The notes under the pieces are model-generated. The model was given only the letters and a program-made list of their open reading frames with translations, was not told the origin of the DNA and searched no databases. Below, piece by piece: positions 18,279 through 26,304 of a DNA stretch of 64,000 nt. The DNA comes from Aquimarina acroporae (GTDB lineage Bacteria > Bacteroidota > Bacteroidia > Flavobacteriales > Flavobacteriaceae): positions 434,001 through 498,000 of the forward strand of contig NZ_JALPRE010000001.1 of NCBI RefSeq assembly GCF_023195925.1. The letters run 5' to 3'. Each line of letters starts with the position of its first letter. The stretch's first letter is position 1. Both the position numbers and the translations under genes were made by a program.

Positions 18279-18659
18279 TTATTCCTCGATACGCCAAGGT
18301 GGATTTTTTCTATTATCTCCAGCAAAATAGAGGATCACCTGATTTCCATCAGGATCTTTTAGCCTAGCCTCGCGCCATAACCAGGTTTGATCGGTTGGAA
18401 GCAGATCAAAATGAACCCCCTCTTTTTGTAAACGTTCTACCTCCTGATCCAACTTAGAGGTTTCAAAATACACATATACTCCATCTCCCTTTGGGAGTTC
18501 TTCAGTCAAATGAACAGAGAATGTCCCATCGCCTTCAACGCATTCAAAACGGGCATAATGAGGTAATGCTTTAACGATTAATCGAAGTCCCAATTTTTCA
18601 TAAAATGAAATTGAAACTTCTACATTTAGCGAAGGAACGGTTACTTGATTGAGATTCAT
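18279..18659 (-). CDS. VOC family protein (glyoxalase/bleomycin resistance-like)
   Basis: A 126-residue single vicinal-oxygen-chelate domain made of two beta-alpha-beta-beta-beta modules: NLNQVTVPSLNVEVSISFYEKLG and WREARLKDPDGNQVILYFAG. The conserved FYEKLGLRL and DPDGNQV segments are clear. It may bind a metal or a small ligand; relatives include glyoxalase I and antibiotic-binding proteins. Its start codon touches the end of the proline dehydrogenase gene (1-bp overlap), so it is co-transcribed with it and with the pentapeptide gene. Confidence 0.88.
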   Translation of the reverse strand: MNLNQVTVPSLNVEVSISFYEKLGLRLIVKALPHYARFECVEGDGTFSVHLTEELPKGDGVYVYFETSKLDQEVERLQKEGVHFDLLPTDQTWLWREARLKDPDGNQVILYFAGDNRKNPPWRIEE

Positions 18660-19831
18660 TATAATTTTCTACGTTTCTTTTCTTGTGATAATAAATTTAA
18701 CTCTCTACTAGTTTGCCCGGCAACTGAGGTATTTTCCTCAGCTCTACGTATCAGATAGGGCATCACATCTCTCACTGGACCAAACGGGAGATATTTAGCC
18801 ACGTTATATCCTTCTTCGGCTAAATTAAAACTGATATGATCACTCATTCCATATAACTGTCCGAACCAAACTCTATTATCATCTTTTGCAATACCCAACT
18901 TATTCATTAATTGTATAGCCAGATAACTACTATGCTCATTATGAGTACCTATAAAAACCGAAATATCATTTATGTGTTCCAAAATGTATTTCATGGTGTT
19001 ATCAAAATTCTGATCGGTATGCGCTTTATCTCGACAGATAGGTGTTGGATATCCTTTTTCTTCTGCTCTTTCATTCTCTTTTTCCATATAAGCTCCTCTT
19101 ACAATCTTAACTCCAATCTTAAAATCGTATACCCTTGCTTCTTCATGTAATTGCTGTAAATAAGCCAAACGATCATGCCTATATAGCTGTAGCGTATTAA
19201 AAACAATTGCTTTTTTCTTGTTGTATTTACGCATCATTTTGGCCACCAATTCATCTGCAGCTCCTTGCATCCAACTTTCTTCTCCATCAATAAGCAACGC
19301 CACATCACAATCGTATGCTTTTTTACAAACAATATCGAAGCGTTCTTCAATTCTTTCCCATTCTTTCTCCTCCTCAGCGGTCAAAGCAACTCCTTCTGTC
19401 TTTTTTTGCCAAACCAAAAAACGTCCAAAACCTGTAGGTTTAAATACGCCAAACGACATCGCTTCTTTTTGATCTGCAAAATCTAGAATTTCCAACGTTT
19501 TTTCTAAAACAGCATCAAACTGCGCCTCTTCCTCTTTACCTTCGACAGAATAGTCTAGTACAGAACCAACACCTTTAGAAAACATCTTATCCACCACCGG
19601 TAAACAATCTTCTTCGCTTACCCCTCCGCAGAAATGGTCAAATACAGTAGCGCGAATCAGACCTTGTACTGGTAAATGTGCTTTTATCGCAAAGTTAGTT
19701 ACTGCAGTACCTATTCGAACCAAAGGTTCATTAGAGATCATTTTAAATAAAAAATATGCTCTTTCTAGTTCTGAATCGCTTTTTAAAGCGAAAGCAGTTT
19801 TAGTATTATCAAACAAGTTGTTTTGCGCCAT
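18659..19831 (-). CDS. Proline dehydrogenase
   Basis: A monofunctional FAD-dependent proline dehydrogenase of 390 residues that oxidises proline to pyrroline-5-carboxylate. The TIM-barrel motifs are visible: VDYSVEGKE-like segment (LDYSVEGKEEEAQ), IGVKIVRGAYMEKEN, FIGTHNEHS, and the proline-binding GQLYGMSDHISFNL and YLIRRAEEN. The P5C dehydrogenase partner is not adjacent. It begins a three-gene minus-strand unit with the VOC and pentapeptide genes and has its own promoter in the gap to aroB. Confidence 0.95.
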   Translation of the reverse strand: MAQNNLFDNTKTAFALKSDSELERAYFLFKMISNEPLVRIGTAVTNFAIKAHLPVQGLIRATVFDHFCGGVSEEDCLPVVDKMFSKGVGSVLDYSVEGKEEEAQFDAVLEKTLEILDFADQKEAMSFGVFKPTGFGRFLVWQKKTEGVALTAEEEKEWERIEERFDIVCKKAYDCDVALLIDGEESWMQGAADELVAKMMRKYNKKKAIVFNTLQLYRHDRLAYLQQLHEEARVYDFKIGVKIVRGAYMEKENERAEEKGYPTPICRDKAHTDQNFDNTMKYILEHINDISVFIGTHNEHSSYLAIQLMNKLGIAKDDNRVWFGQLYGMSDHISFNLAEEGYNVAKYLPFGPVRDVMPYLIRRAEENTSVAGQTSRELNLLSQEKKRRKL

Positions 19832-19925
19832 TAATTTTGAATTTAAGAATCTTTAAGATTGTATCTATATCGATGATAATATTACCAATTTTATTGATTT
19901 ATCATCCTTTATTTTACGATATGTG

Positions 19926-19959
19926 CAAATATAGAACTTGCAAGTTTATTTTATTGCAA
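19926..19959 (-). promoter_or_regulatory. Promoter (TTG-N23-TATATTTG) of proline dehydrogenase
   Basis: On the minus strand TTG (19959-19957) and TATATTTG (19933-19926) are 23 bp apart. It predicts a 5' leader of about 90 nt before the ATG at 19831. The gap is shared with the divergent aroB gene. Confidence 0.6.
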
Positions 19960-19999
19960 ATTCTGCTTAATTTCGTTGCTTCAAAATTTATAAAGAAGT

Positions 20000-21070
20000 A
20001 TGAAACCCATCATCTCAAAAGACTCTGTTGTTTATTTTGGTCAAGAATGCTACACTGCACTCAATGCCTATCTAGAAAAGGCTAATCATTCTAAGATATT
20101 CATACTCGTAGATAGCAATACTCATGAGTTTTGTCTGTCACTATTTATGAGTAAGATTGAAAAGGAATACGATATTGAAGTAATTGAAATAGAACCAGGA
20201 GAAATACACAAAAATATTGAAACCTGTAGTGGGATATGGAATGTACTGTCTGAACTGGGTGCAGACCGTAAAAGTTTAATGATCAACTTAGGTGGCGGTG
20301 TTGTTACCGATATGGGGGGATTTATTGCTTGCACCTATAAAAGAGGGATTAACTATATAAATATCCCAACATCATTACTTGCTATGGTTGATGCTTCCGT
20401 TGGCGGTAAAACAGGAGTAGATTTAGGGAATCTAAAAAATATGATTGGCGTTATTAGCGAGTCAGAAATGGTATTGGTAGATACCGAATACCTAAATACA
20501 CTGCCTACAAATCAAATGTGTAGCGGTTTTGCAGAAATGTTGAAACATGGATTAATTCAAGATCGACAATACTGGGAAAAAATTAGCGACTTGTCTAAAT
20601 TAGAATTAGAAGATCTGGATCAAATGATTTATGATTCTGTAGTAATTAAAAACAACATAGTTTTTGAAGACCCTACCGAACAAAACATTAGAAAATACCT
20701 GAATTTTGGTCATACCCTCGGACATGCTATTGAGTCATATTATCTAACTCATCCTGAAAGACCAACTTTACTTCACGGCGAAGCTATTGCCATAGGAATG
20801 ATTATGGAAGCGTTCATTTCTTCTGAAGAACTTTCGCTCACCAAAGATGATTTAGAACATATCACTGCTGTTATTTTAGCCACGTTTCCTAAGGTTACTA
20901 TCGATAAAGAAGACTATCAACCTATAATGGATCTTCTAATTCATGATAAAAAAAATGAAAAGGGAAATATCTATTTCGTATTATTAAACACCCTTGGTGA
21001 GGCCAAATACAATTGTAAAGTAGCTAATGAGCTAATCCTAAAGTCGTTTGACTACTATATGTCTCTTTAA
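20000..21070 (+). CDS. aroB: 3-dehydroquinate synthase
   Basis: AroB cyclises DAHP to 3-dehydroquinate, the second step of the shikimate pathway. The 356 residues carry the NAD-binding segment NLGGGVVTDMGGFIACTYKRG, the substrate loop TSLLAMVDASVGGKTGVDLG, and zinc ligands in SGFAEMLKHGL, NFGHTLGHAIE and LHGEAIAIGM. Length and motifs are normal. It is a single plus-strand gene, divergent from proline dehydrogenase. Confidence 0.96.
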   Translation: MKPIISKDSVVYFGQECYTALNAYLEKANHSKIFILVDSNTHEFCLSLFMSKIEKEYDIEVIEIEPGEIHKNIETCSGIWNVLSELGADRKSLMINLGGGVVTDMGGFIACTYKRGINYINIPTSLLAMVDASVGGKTGVDLGNLKNMIGVISESEMVLVDTEYLNTLPTNQMCSGFAEMLKHGLIQDRQYWEKISDLSKLELEDLDQMIYDSVVIKNNIVFEDPTEQNIRKYLNFGHTLGHAIESYYLTHPERPTLLHGEAIAIGMIMEAFISSEELSLTKDDLEHITAVILATFPKVTIDKEDYQPIMDLLIHDKKNEKGNIYFVLLNTLGEAKYNCKVANELILKSFDYYMSL

Positions 21071-21120
21071 GTCTTTTTTTATAATTTTGGCGCCAATATT
21101 AATTATTTAAACATACTACC

Positions 21121-21837
21121 TTGAAAAAGAAACTTTTTAAGCTAATTAAGATTTTCTTATTAAGTATTGGAGCAATTTTAATACTTACAATTGCTATTCT
21201 ATATTTTTCTTTAAACGAAAAACTTCCAGAAGGAAAAGCCGGATACGGCGCTGATCTCTTTGCTTTAAAAATTCAACAAGCAGTTAAACATTCTGCTTTT
21301 AAAAACACCGATTATTTACAATGGAGTTTCAGAAACAAGCACCATTATATTTGGGACAAAAGCAATGAATCTGTAGAGGTAAAATGGGATAATTATAAGG
21401 TTCTCTTAGATTTAAAAAGACCTGACAAAAGTACCGTTTACGAAGGAGATGTTAAACTAGAAGGAAATACTCAAAAAATAGTTGAAAAGGCACTAGGATA
21501 TTTTAATAATGATTCTTTTTGGTTGCTAGCGCCTTACAAATTGTTTGACAAAGGTGTTGTAAGGAAACTTGTTACCGCCAAAGATGGAACCAGAAGTCTA
21601 TTAGTTACTTATAAGTCTGGTGGAACAACTCCGGGTGATTCATATCTATGGAAGGTAGATGAAGGGTATTTACCAACAAGCTACAAAATGTGGGTATCGA
21701 TTATTCCTATTGGAGGTATCGAAGCCACCTGGGACGGTTGGATAACTACCGATAGTGGCGCCTATTTAGCACAAAAACATAGATTATTAGGATTTGAAAT
21801 CCCAATTACCAATGTAAAAGCCTGGAATAAGAAATAA
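21121..21837 (+). CDS. Conserved hypothetical protein with N-terminal membrane anchor
   Basis: A 238-residue protein starting at a TTG (MKKKLFKLIKIFLLSIGAILILT), with one N-terminal membrane segment and a periplasmic beta-rich domain (WDKSNESVEVKWDNYKVLLD, YKSGGTTPGDSYLWKVDEG). No ATG is available near the N-terminus. A TAATTTTG promoter box at 21082-21089 with an upstream TTG supports an independent transcript. The domain has the look of a lipoprotein-carrier-like or outer-membrane-sensing beta fold, but I do not recognise the family. It converges on the next gene with 1 bp between stops. Confidence 0.7.
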   Translation: MKKKLFKLIKIFLLSIGAILILTIAILYFSLNEKLPEGKAGYGADLFALKIQQAVKHSAFKNTDYLQWSFRNKHHYIWDKSNESVEVKWDNYKVLLDLKRPDKSTVYEGDVKLEGNTQKIVEKALGYFNNDSFWLLAPYKLFDKGVVRKLVTAKDGTRSLLVTYKSGGTTPGDSYLWKVDEGYLPTSYKMWVSIIPIGGIEATWDGWITTDSGAYLAQKHRLLGFEIPITNVKAWNKK

Positions 21838-21838
21838 C

Positions 21839-22360
21839 TTATTTACTCCTGCTTCCTACAAGTTGTTGTGACTTGTTCTTGAACAACACATTAAATGTTG
21901 TTAAACTTCCATACATTCTGGTAATATATTGCTGAAGATCAATCTTTTCTTGCTCATCTAAATTGGAGCTATTTATCTTTTGCTCCATTACACGAATACG
22001 ATCTCGTACCATTACTATTTTATGAAAAAAAGTATCTATAGGTAATTCTTTAGAGGCTAGATTGGGATCTTCAGGTTGCAATATCATAGTACCACCTTTC
22101 CACTTATCAGCTATTGGAACTATTTCCGAAATATCACTATATCGTTTCAATATATCCTTTAACGTTTTTTCTACCTCATAAAAACTAACAGTATCTACTT
22201 CATCTTCAACTCCCTCAATTATTTCAAAATCATCGTCAGTATTAATGGTTTCCAAACCATTTTCTATAAAAGTTACCCAATACATTTTTGAAGTTACATT
22301 TGTAACTACACCTAATCCATATTCCGGATGTTTTATTCTAGAGCCAATACCTAAAATCAT
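21839..22360 (-). CDS. Conserved hypothetical protein with CarD/KOW-like N-terminus
   Basis: A 173-residue protein. The N-terminal ~45 residues (GIGSRIKHPEYGLGVVTNV, then YWVTFIENGLETI) resemble the small beta-barrel of CarD/TRCF-type RNA polymerase-interacting or KOW modules. The rest is helical (EVEKTLKDILKRYSDI, MVRDRIRVMEQKINSS). No enzyme motif is seen. It appears to be a Bacteroidota orphan; a role in transcription or nucleic-acid binding is only suggested by the N-terminal fold. Confidence 0.65.
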   Translation of the reverse strand: MILGIGSRIKHPEYGLGVVTNVTSKMYWVTFIENGLETINTDDDFEIIEGVEDEVDTVSFYEVEKTLKDILKRYSDISEIVPIADKWKGGTMILQPEDPNLASKELPIDTFFHKIVMVRDRIRVMEQKINSSNLDEQEKIDLQQYITRMYGSLTTFNVLFKNKSQQLVGSRSK

Positions 22361-22665
22361 GCTTTAATTTTTTAGTAAAAATATAAAAAGTATCCTTTTA
22401 ATCTATCGCAAACCTATAAATACTTGATGAGCGTTATATCTAACATAAACAGAGGTAAAACACTTTCCCTATTCGCTTTTCACCCCCCTAGTACACGACC
22501 GATTAAAAAATAAAACTAAAAAGCCAAATTCCCTGAAACTCCTATAATCATTTAAGAACACTACTATAAATCTCATAACATATTAACTATTTAACAAAAC
22601 TGAAACTAAACCTATTTTACTAAAAGCGATCAAATAACTACATTTGCAATCTTGGTTTAAATTTT
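22361..22665. other. 305-bp intergenic region with uvrA promoter
   Basis: AT-rich spacer between divergent genes with no open frame or RNA gene that I can support. The only clear element is TACATTTG at 22639-22646, a -7 box 20 bp upstream of the uvrA ATG. No -33 TTG is obvious. Confidence 0.5.
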
Positions 22666-25500
22666 ATGGTAGAATCTGAAGAAAATATTGAAGTTTTAGG
22701 GGCTAGAGTTCATAACTTAAAAAATATCGATGTAACTATTCCCAGAGAAAAGTTGGTTGTTATTACTGGTTTATCTGGTTCTGGTAAATCTTCTTTAGCT
22801 TTTGACACCATTTACGCAGAGGGACAGCGCAGGTATATCGAAACTTTTTCGGCATACGCTAGGCAGTTCTTAGGAGGCCTTGAACGCCCAGATGTTGATA
22901 AGATTGATGGATTATCTCCTGTTATTGCCATAGAACAAAAGACCACCAGCAAAAGCCCAAGAAGTACTGTAGGTACTATCACCGAAATTTATGACTTTTT
23001 AAGGCTTTTATTTTCAAGAGGGAGTGACGCATATAGCTATAACACTGGAGAAAAAATGGTAAGTTATAGCGATGAACAAATCAAAGATCTTATTCTAAAA
23101 GATTTCTCCGGAAAAAGAATAAACATACTCGCTCCTATTGTTCGTTCCCGTAAAGGACATTATCGAGAATTATTTGAGCAAATAGCCAAACAAGGATTTG
23201 TTAAAGTTCGCACCGATGGAGAAATTAAAGATATCGTGAAAGGAATGAAACTTGATCGATACAAAACTCATGATATCGAAATTGTCATCGATAGATTGTT
23301 GGTTAATGAAGATCAAGAGAATTCTAAGCGTTTAATGGAGACCATTAATACCGCCATGTATCACGGTGAAGATGTTTTAATGGTTATAGAGCAAGAATCA
23401 CAAGAAGTTCGGTTTTTTAGCCGTAATTTAATGTGTCCTTCTAGTGGTATTTCTTATCCTAATCCTGAACCCAACAATTTTTCATTCAATTCACCCAAAG
23501 GGGCTTGCCCAAAATGTAACGGTATTGGAAACCTTTACGAAGTAAATATCAAAAAAATAATCCCCGACGATTCTAAATCGATAAAAGCCGGTGGATTAGT
23601 ACCACAAGGACCACAAAAAAATAATTGGATTTTCAAGCAATTAGAATTAATTGCACAGCGTTACGGTTTTCAGCTTAGTGATCCAATAAAAAAGATTCCT
23701 AAAGAAGCCATGGATGTAATCCTCTATGGCGGAAAAGAAAAGTTTAGCGTAAATAGCAAAACCTTGGGAGTAACCCGCGAATACAAGATTGACTTTGAAG
23801 GAGTTGCGACATTTATAGAAAACACCTACAACCATAACGATTCTACATCTTTAAGGAGATGGGCAAAGGATTTTATGGATAATATAGAATGCCCAGAATG
23901 TGAAGGCAGTAGATTAAGAAAAGAGTCCTTATACTTCAAGGTAAATGGAAAAAACATTGCCGAGTTGTCACAAATGGACATCAGTGAATTGGCAGAGTGG
24001 TTCAAAGAACTCCCTGAGCATCTTAGTGAAAAGCAAAAGCAAATTTCTGGTGAAATTCTAAAAGAAATAAATGCTCGTCTTCAATTTTTGGTAGATGTAG
24101 GACTCACCTATCTATCTCTTAACAGAAGTAGTAAATCACTTTCGGGTGGAGAAGCACAGCGTATTCGTTTGGCAACGCAAATTGGCTCACAATTGGTAGG
24201 GGTGCTCTATATTCTTGACGAACCAAGTATTGGATTACACCAAAGAGACAACGAAAAGCTAATCAATTCTTTAGTGCAATTACGAGATATTGGAAACTCT
24301 GTGATCGTAGTTGAACATGATAAAGACATGATTGAACGTGCCGATCATGTGATCGACATAGGACCATTTGCAGGAAAACATGGAGGTGAAATTATTAGCG
24401 AAGGTACCCCAGATGAACTTCAGCAACAAAATACCCTTACCGCAGATTATTTAAGTGGTAAAAAACAAATTGAAATCCCTAAAAAGCGTAGAAAAGGTAA
24501 CGGTAAAACAATTTCACTAAAGGGAGCTACAGGTAACAATCTTAAAAATGTATCCTTAGATATTCCATTAGGAAAAATGATCGCCGTAACCGGGGTTTCC
24601 GGTAGTGGTAAATCTACTTTGATTAATGAAACCTTATATCCTATCCTTAACGCACACTATTTTAATGGAGTAAAAAAACCTATGCCTTATAAAAGCATAA
24701 AAGGTTTAGAACATAGCGATAAGGTAATTGACATCAACCAATCTCCTATTGGAAGAACCCCTAGGTCTAATCCCGCAACGTATACAGGAGTATTTTCGGA
24801 AATTAGAAGTTTGTTTGCCAAAACACCAGAGGCTATGATTCGAGGGTATAAACCAGGTAGATTTAGTTTTAATGTTGCCGGAGGCAGATGCGAAACTTGT
24901 AAAGGAGGTGGTTTAAGAGTTATCGAAATGAACTTTTTACCAGATGTTTATGTAGAATGCGAAACCTGCCAAGGAAAAAGATTTAACAGAGAAACTTTAG
25001 AAATACGGTACAAAGGAAAATCAATTTCTGATGTTCTTGAAATGACCATCAATGAAGCATGTGTATTTTTTGAACATATCCCCAAAATTTTTAGAAAACT
25101 AAAAACCATTCAGAATGTAGGCCTTGGGTATATTACCCTAGGACAACAATCTACTACACTTTCTGGAGGAGAAGCCCAACGTATTAAATTAGCCACAGAA
25201 CTTTCTAAAAGAGATACAGGAAATACCTTCTATATTCTTGATGAACCTACTACCGGGTTACATTTTGAAGATATTCGGGTATTAATGGAAGTGCTAAATA
25301 AATTGGTTGATAAAGGAAATACAGTTTTAATCATCGAACATAATCTAGATGTAATCAAGATGGCAGACTACATTATCGACATTGGGTATGAAGGAGGTAA
25401 AAACGGTGGTAAAATTGTAGCAAAAGGTACTCCTGAAGAAATTATAAAAGATAAAAAAAGTTATACCGCGAAGTTTCTGAAAAAGGAGCTTAACGCATAA
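22666..25500 (+). CDS. uvrA: Excinuclease ABC subunit UvrA
   Basis: UvrA is the damage-recognition ATPase of nucleotide excision repair. The 944 residues contain two ABC modules: Walker A GLSGSGKSS (residues 35-43) with signature LSGGEAQRIRLAT, and the second GVSGSGKST with TLSGGEAQRIKLAT. The C-terminal zinc module is intact (CETCKGGG and CETCQGKRF). The first zinc module is altered: C257-P-S-S260 lacks the second Cys, while C281 and C284 are kept. It is co-transcribed with the LOG gene 11 bp downstream. uvrB is not in the window. Confidence 0.95.
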   Translation: MVESEENIEVLGARVHNLKNIDVTIPREKLVVITGLSGSGKSSLAFDTIYAEGQRRYIETFSAYARQFLGGLERPDVDKIDGLSPVIAIEQKTTSKSPRSTVGTITEIYDFLRLLFSRGSDAYSYNTGEKMVSYSDEQIKDLILKDFSGKRINILAPIVRSRKGHYRELFEQIAKQGFVKVRTDGEIKDIVKGMKLDRYKTHDIEIVIDRLLVNEDQENSKRLMETINTAMYHGEDVLMVIEQESQEVRFFSRNLMCPSSGISYPNPEPNNFSFNSPKGACPKCNGIGNLYEVNIKKIIPDDSKSIKAGGLVPQGPQKNNWIFKQLELIAQRYGFQLSDPIKKIPKEAMDVILYGGKEKFSVNSKTLGVTREYKIDFEGVATFIENTYNHNDSTSLRRWAKDFMDNIECPECEGSRLRKESLYFKVNGKNIAELSQMDISELAEWFKELPEHLSEKQKQISGEILKEINARLQFLVDVGLTYLSLNRSSKSLSGGEAQRIRLATQIGSQLVGVLYILDEPSIGLHQRDNEKLINSLVQLRDIGNSVIVVEHDKDMIERADHVIDIGPFAGKHGGEIISEGTPDELQQQNTLTADYLSGKKQIEIPKKRRKGNGKTISLKGATGNNLKNVSLDIPLGKMIAVTGVSGSGKSTLINETLYPILNAHYFNGVKKPMPYKSIKGLEHSDKVIDINQSPIGRTPRSNPATYTGVFSEIRSLFAKTPEAMIRGYKPGRFSFNVAGGRCETCKGGGLRVIEMNFLPDVYVECETCQGKRFNRETLEIRYKGKSISDVLEMTINEACVFFEHIPKIFRKLKTIQNVGLGYITLGQQSTTLSGGEAQRIKLATELSKRDTGNTFYILDEPTTGLHFEDIRVLMEVLNKLVDKGNTVLIIEHNLDVIKMADYIIDIGYEGGKNGGKIVAKGTPEEIIKDKKSYTAKFLKKELNA

Positions 25501-25511
25501 AATTAAAATAT

Positions 25512-26201
25512 ATGAGAAAAGAACAACGACATAAAGGTTGGAATGAAATAAAGACTAATGATTCTTGGGCAATTTTCAAAATCATGGGTGAATTCGTAAA
25601 CGGATTCGAGAAAATGAGTAAAATTGGTCCTTGCGTTTCGATTTTTGGATCTGCAAGAACAAAAACCGACGATAAGTATTATGAATTAGCCGTAGATGTA
25701 GCTAAAAAAATAGTAGATCATGGATATGGTGTTATTACCGGAGGGGGTCCTGGTATTATGGAAGCCGGAAACAAAGGTGCTCATTTAGGAGGAGGTACCT
25801 CGGTAGGATTAAATATAGACCTACCTTTTGAACAGCATGATAATCCTTATATTGATCATGATAAAAGTCTTGATTTTGATTACTTCTTTGTAAGAAAAGT
25901 AATGTTTGTAAAATATTCACAAGGATTTGTGGTTATGCCAGGAGGGTTCGGAACTTTAGATGAACTTTTTGAAGCAATGACACTTATACAAACCAAAAAA
26001 ATTGCAAAATTTCCAATAATATTAGTAAGTACTGAATTTTGGGGAGGACTAATCGACTGGATTAAATCAACATTGCTTGAAAAATTTGGAAATATTAGCC
26101 CCGGTGACCTTGATTTGTTCCATGTTGTTGATACTCCAGAAGAAGTATTACAAATTTTAGATAAGTTCTATGCTGAATATAATCTAAGTCCAAATTTCTA
26201 A
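25512..26201 (+). CDS. LOG family protein (TIGR00730 Rossmann fold)
   Basis: A 229-residue lysine-decarboxylase-like Rossmann protein with the two family signatures, GGGPGIMEAGNKGAHLGGG-type (VITGGGPGIMEAGNKGAH) and PGGFGTLDELFEAMTLIQT. LOG proteins release cytokinin-type bases from nucleoside 5'-monophosphates; in bacteria many act as general nucleotide hydrolases. It follows uvrA by 11 bp, so it is probably in the same operon, though a repair role is not established. Confidence 0.9.
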   Translation: MRKEQRHKGWNEIKTNDSWAIFKIMGEFVNGFEKMSKIGPCVSIFGSARTKTDDKYYELAVDVAKKIVDHGYGVITGGGPGIMEAGNKGAHLGGGTSVGLNIDLPFEQHDNPYIDHDKSLDFDYFFVRKVMFVKYSQGFVVMPGGFGTLDELFEAMTLIQTKKIAKFPIILVSTEFWGGLIDWIKSTLLEKFGNISPGDLDLFHVVDTPEEVLQILDKFYAEYNLSPNF

Positions 26202-26304
26202 TCAAAAAGCTGTATTTTTTGAAAAAATTAAGTTTTTTCGAAATACTTTTAAGATTTTTATAGTTCGGCGTACTAATTGATGTAAATTTTAATCACACAT
26301 AAAA

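Noticed and set aside
18266..18325. Extended start of the pentapeptide protein overlapping the VOC gene
   Set aside because: The overlap of 47 bp is unusual, the extra residues lack repeats, and an ATG just after the VOC stop fits better.
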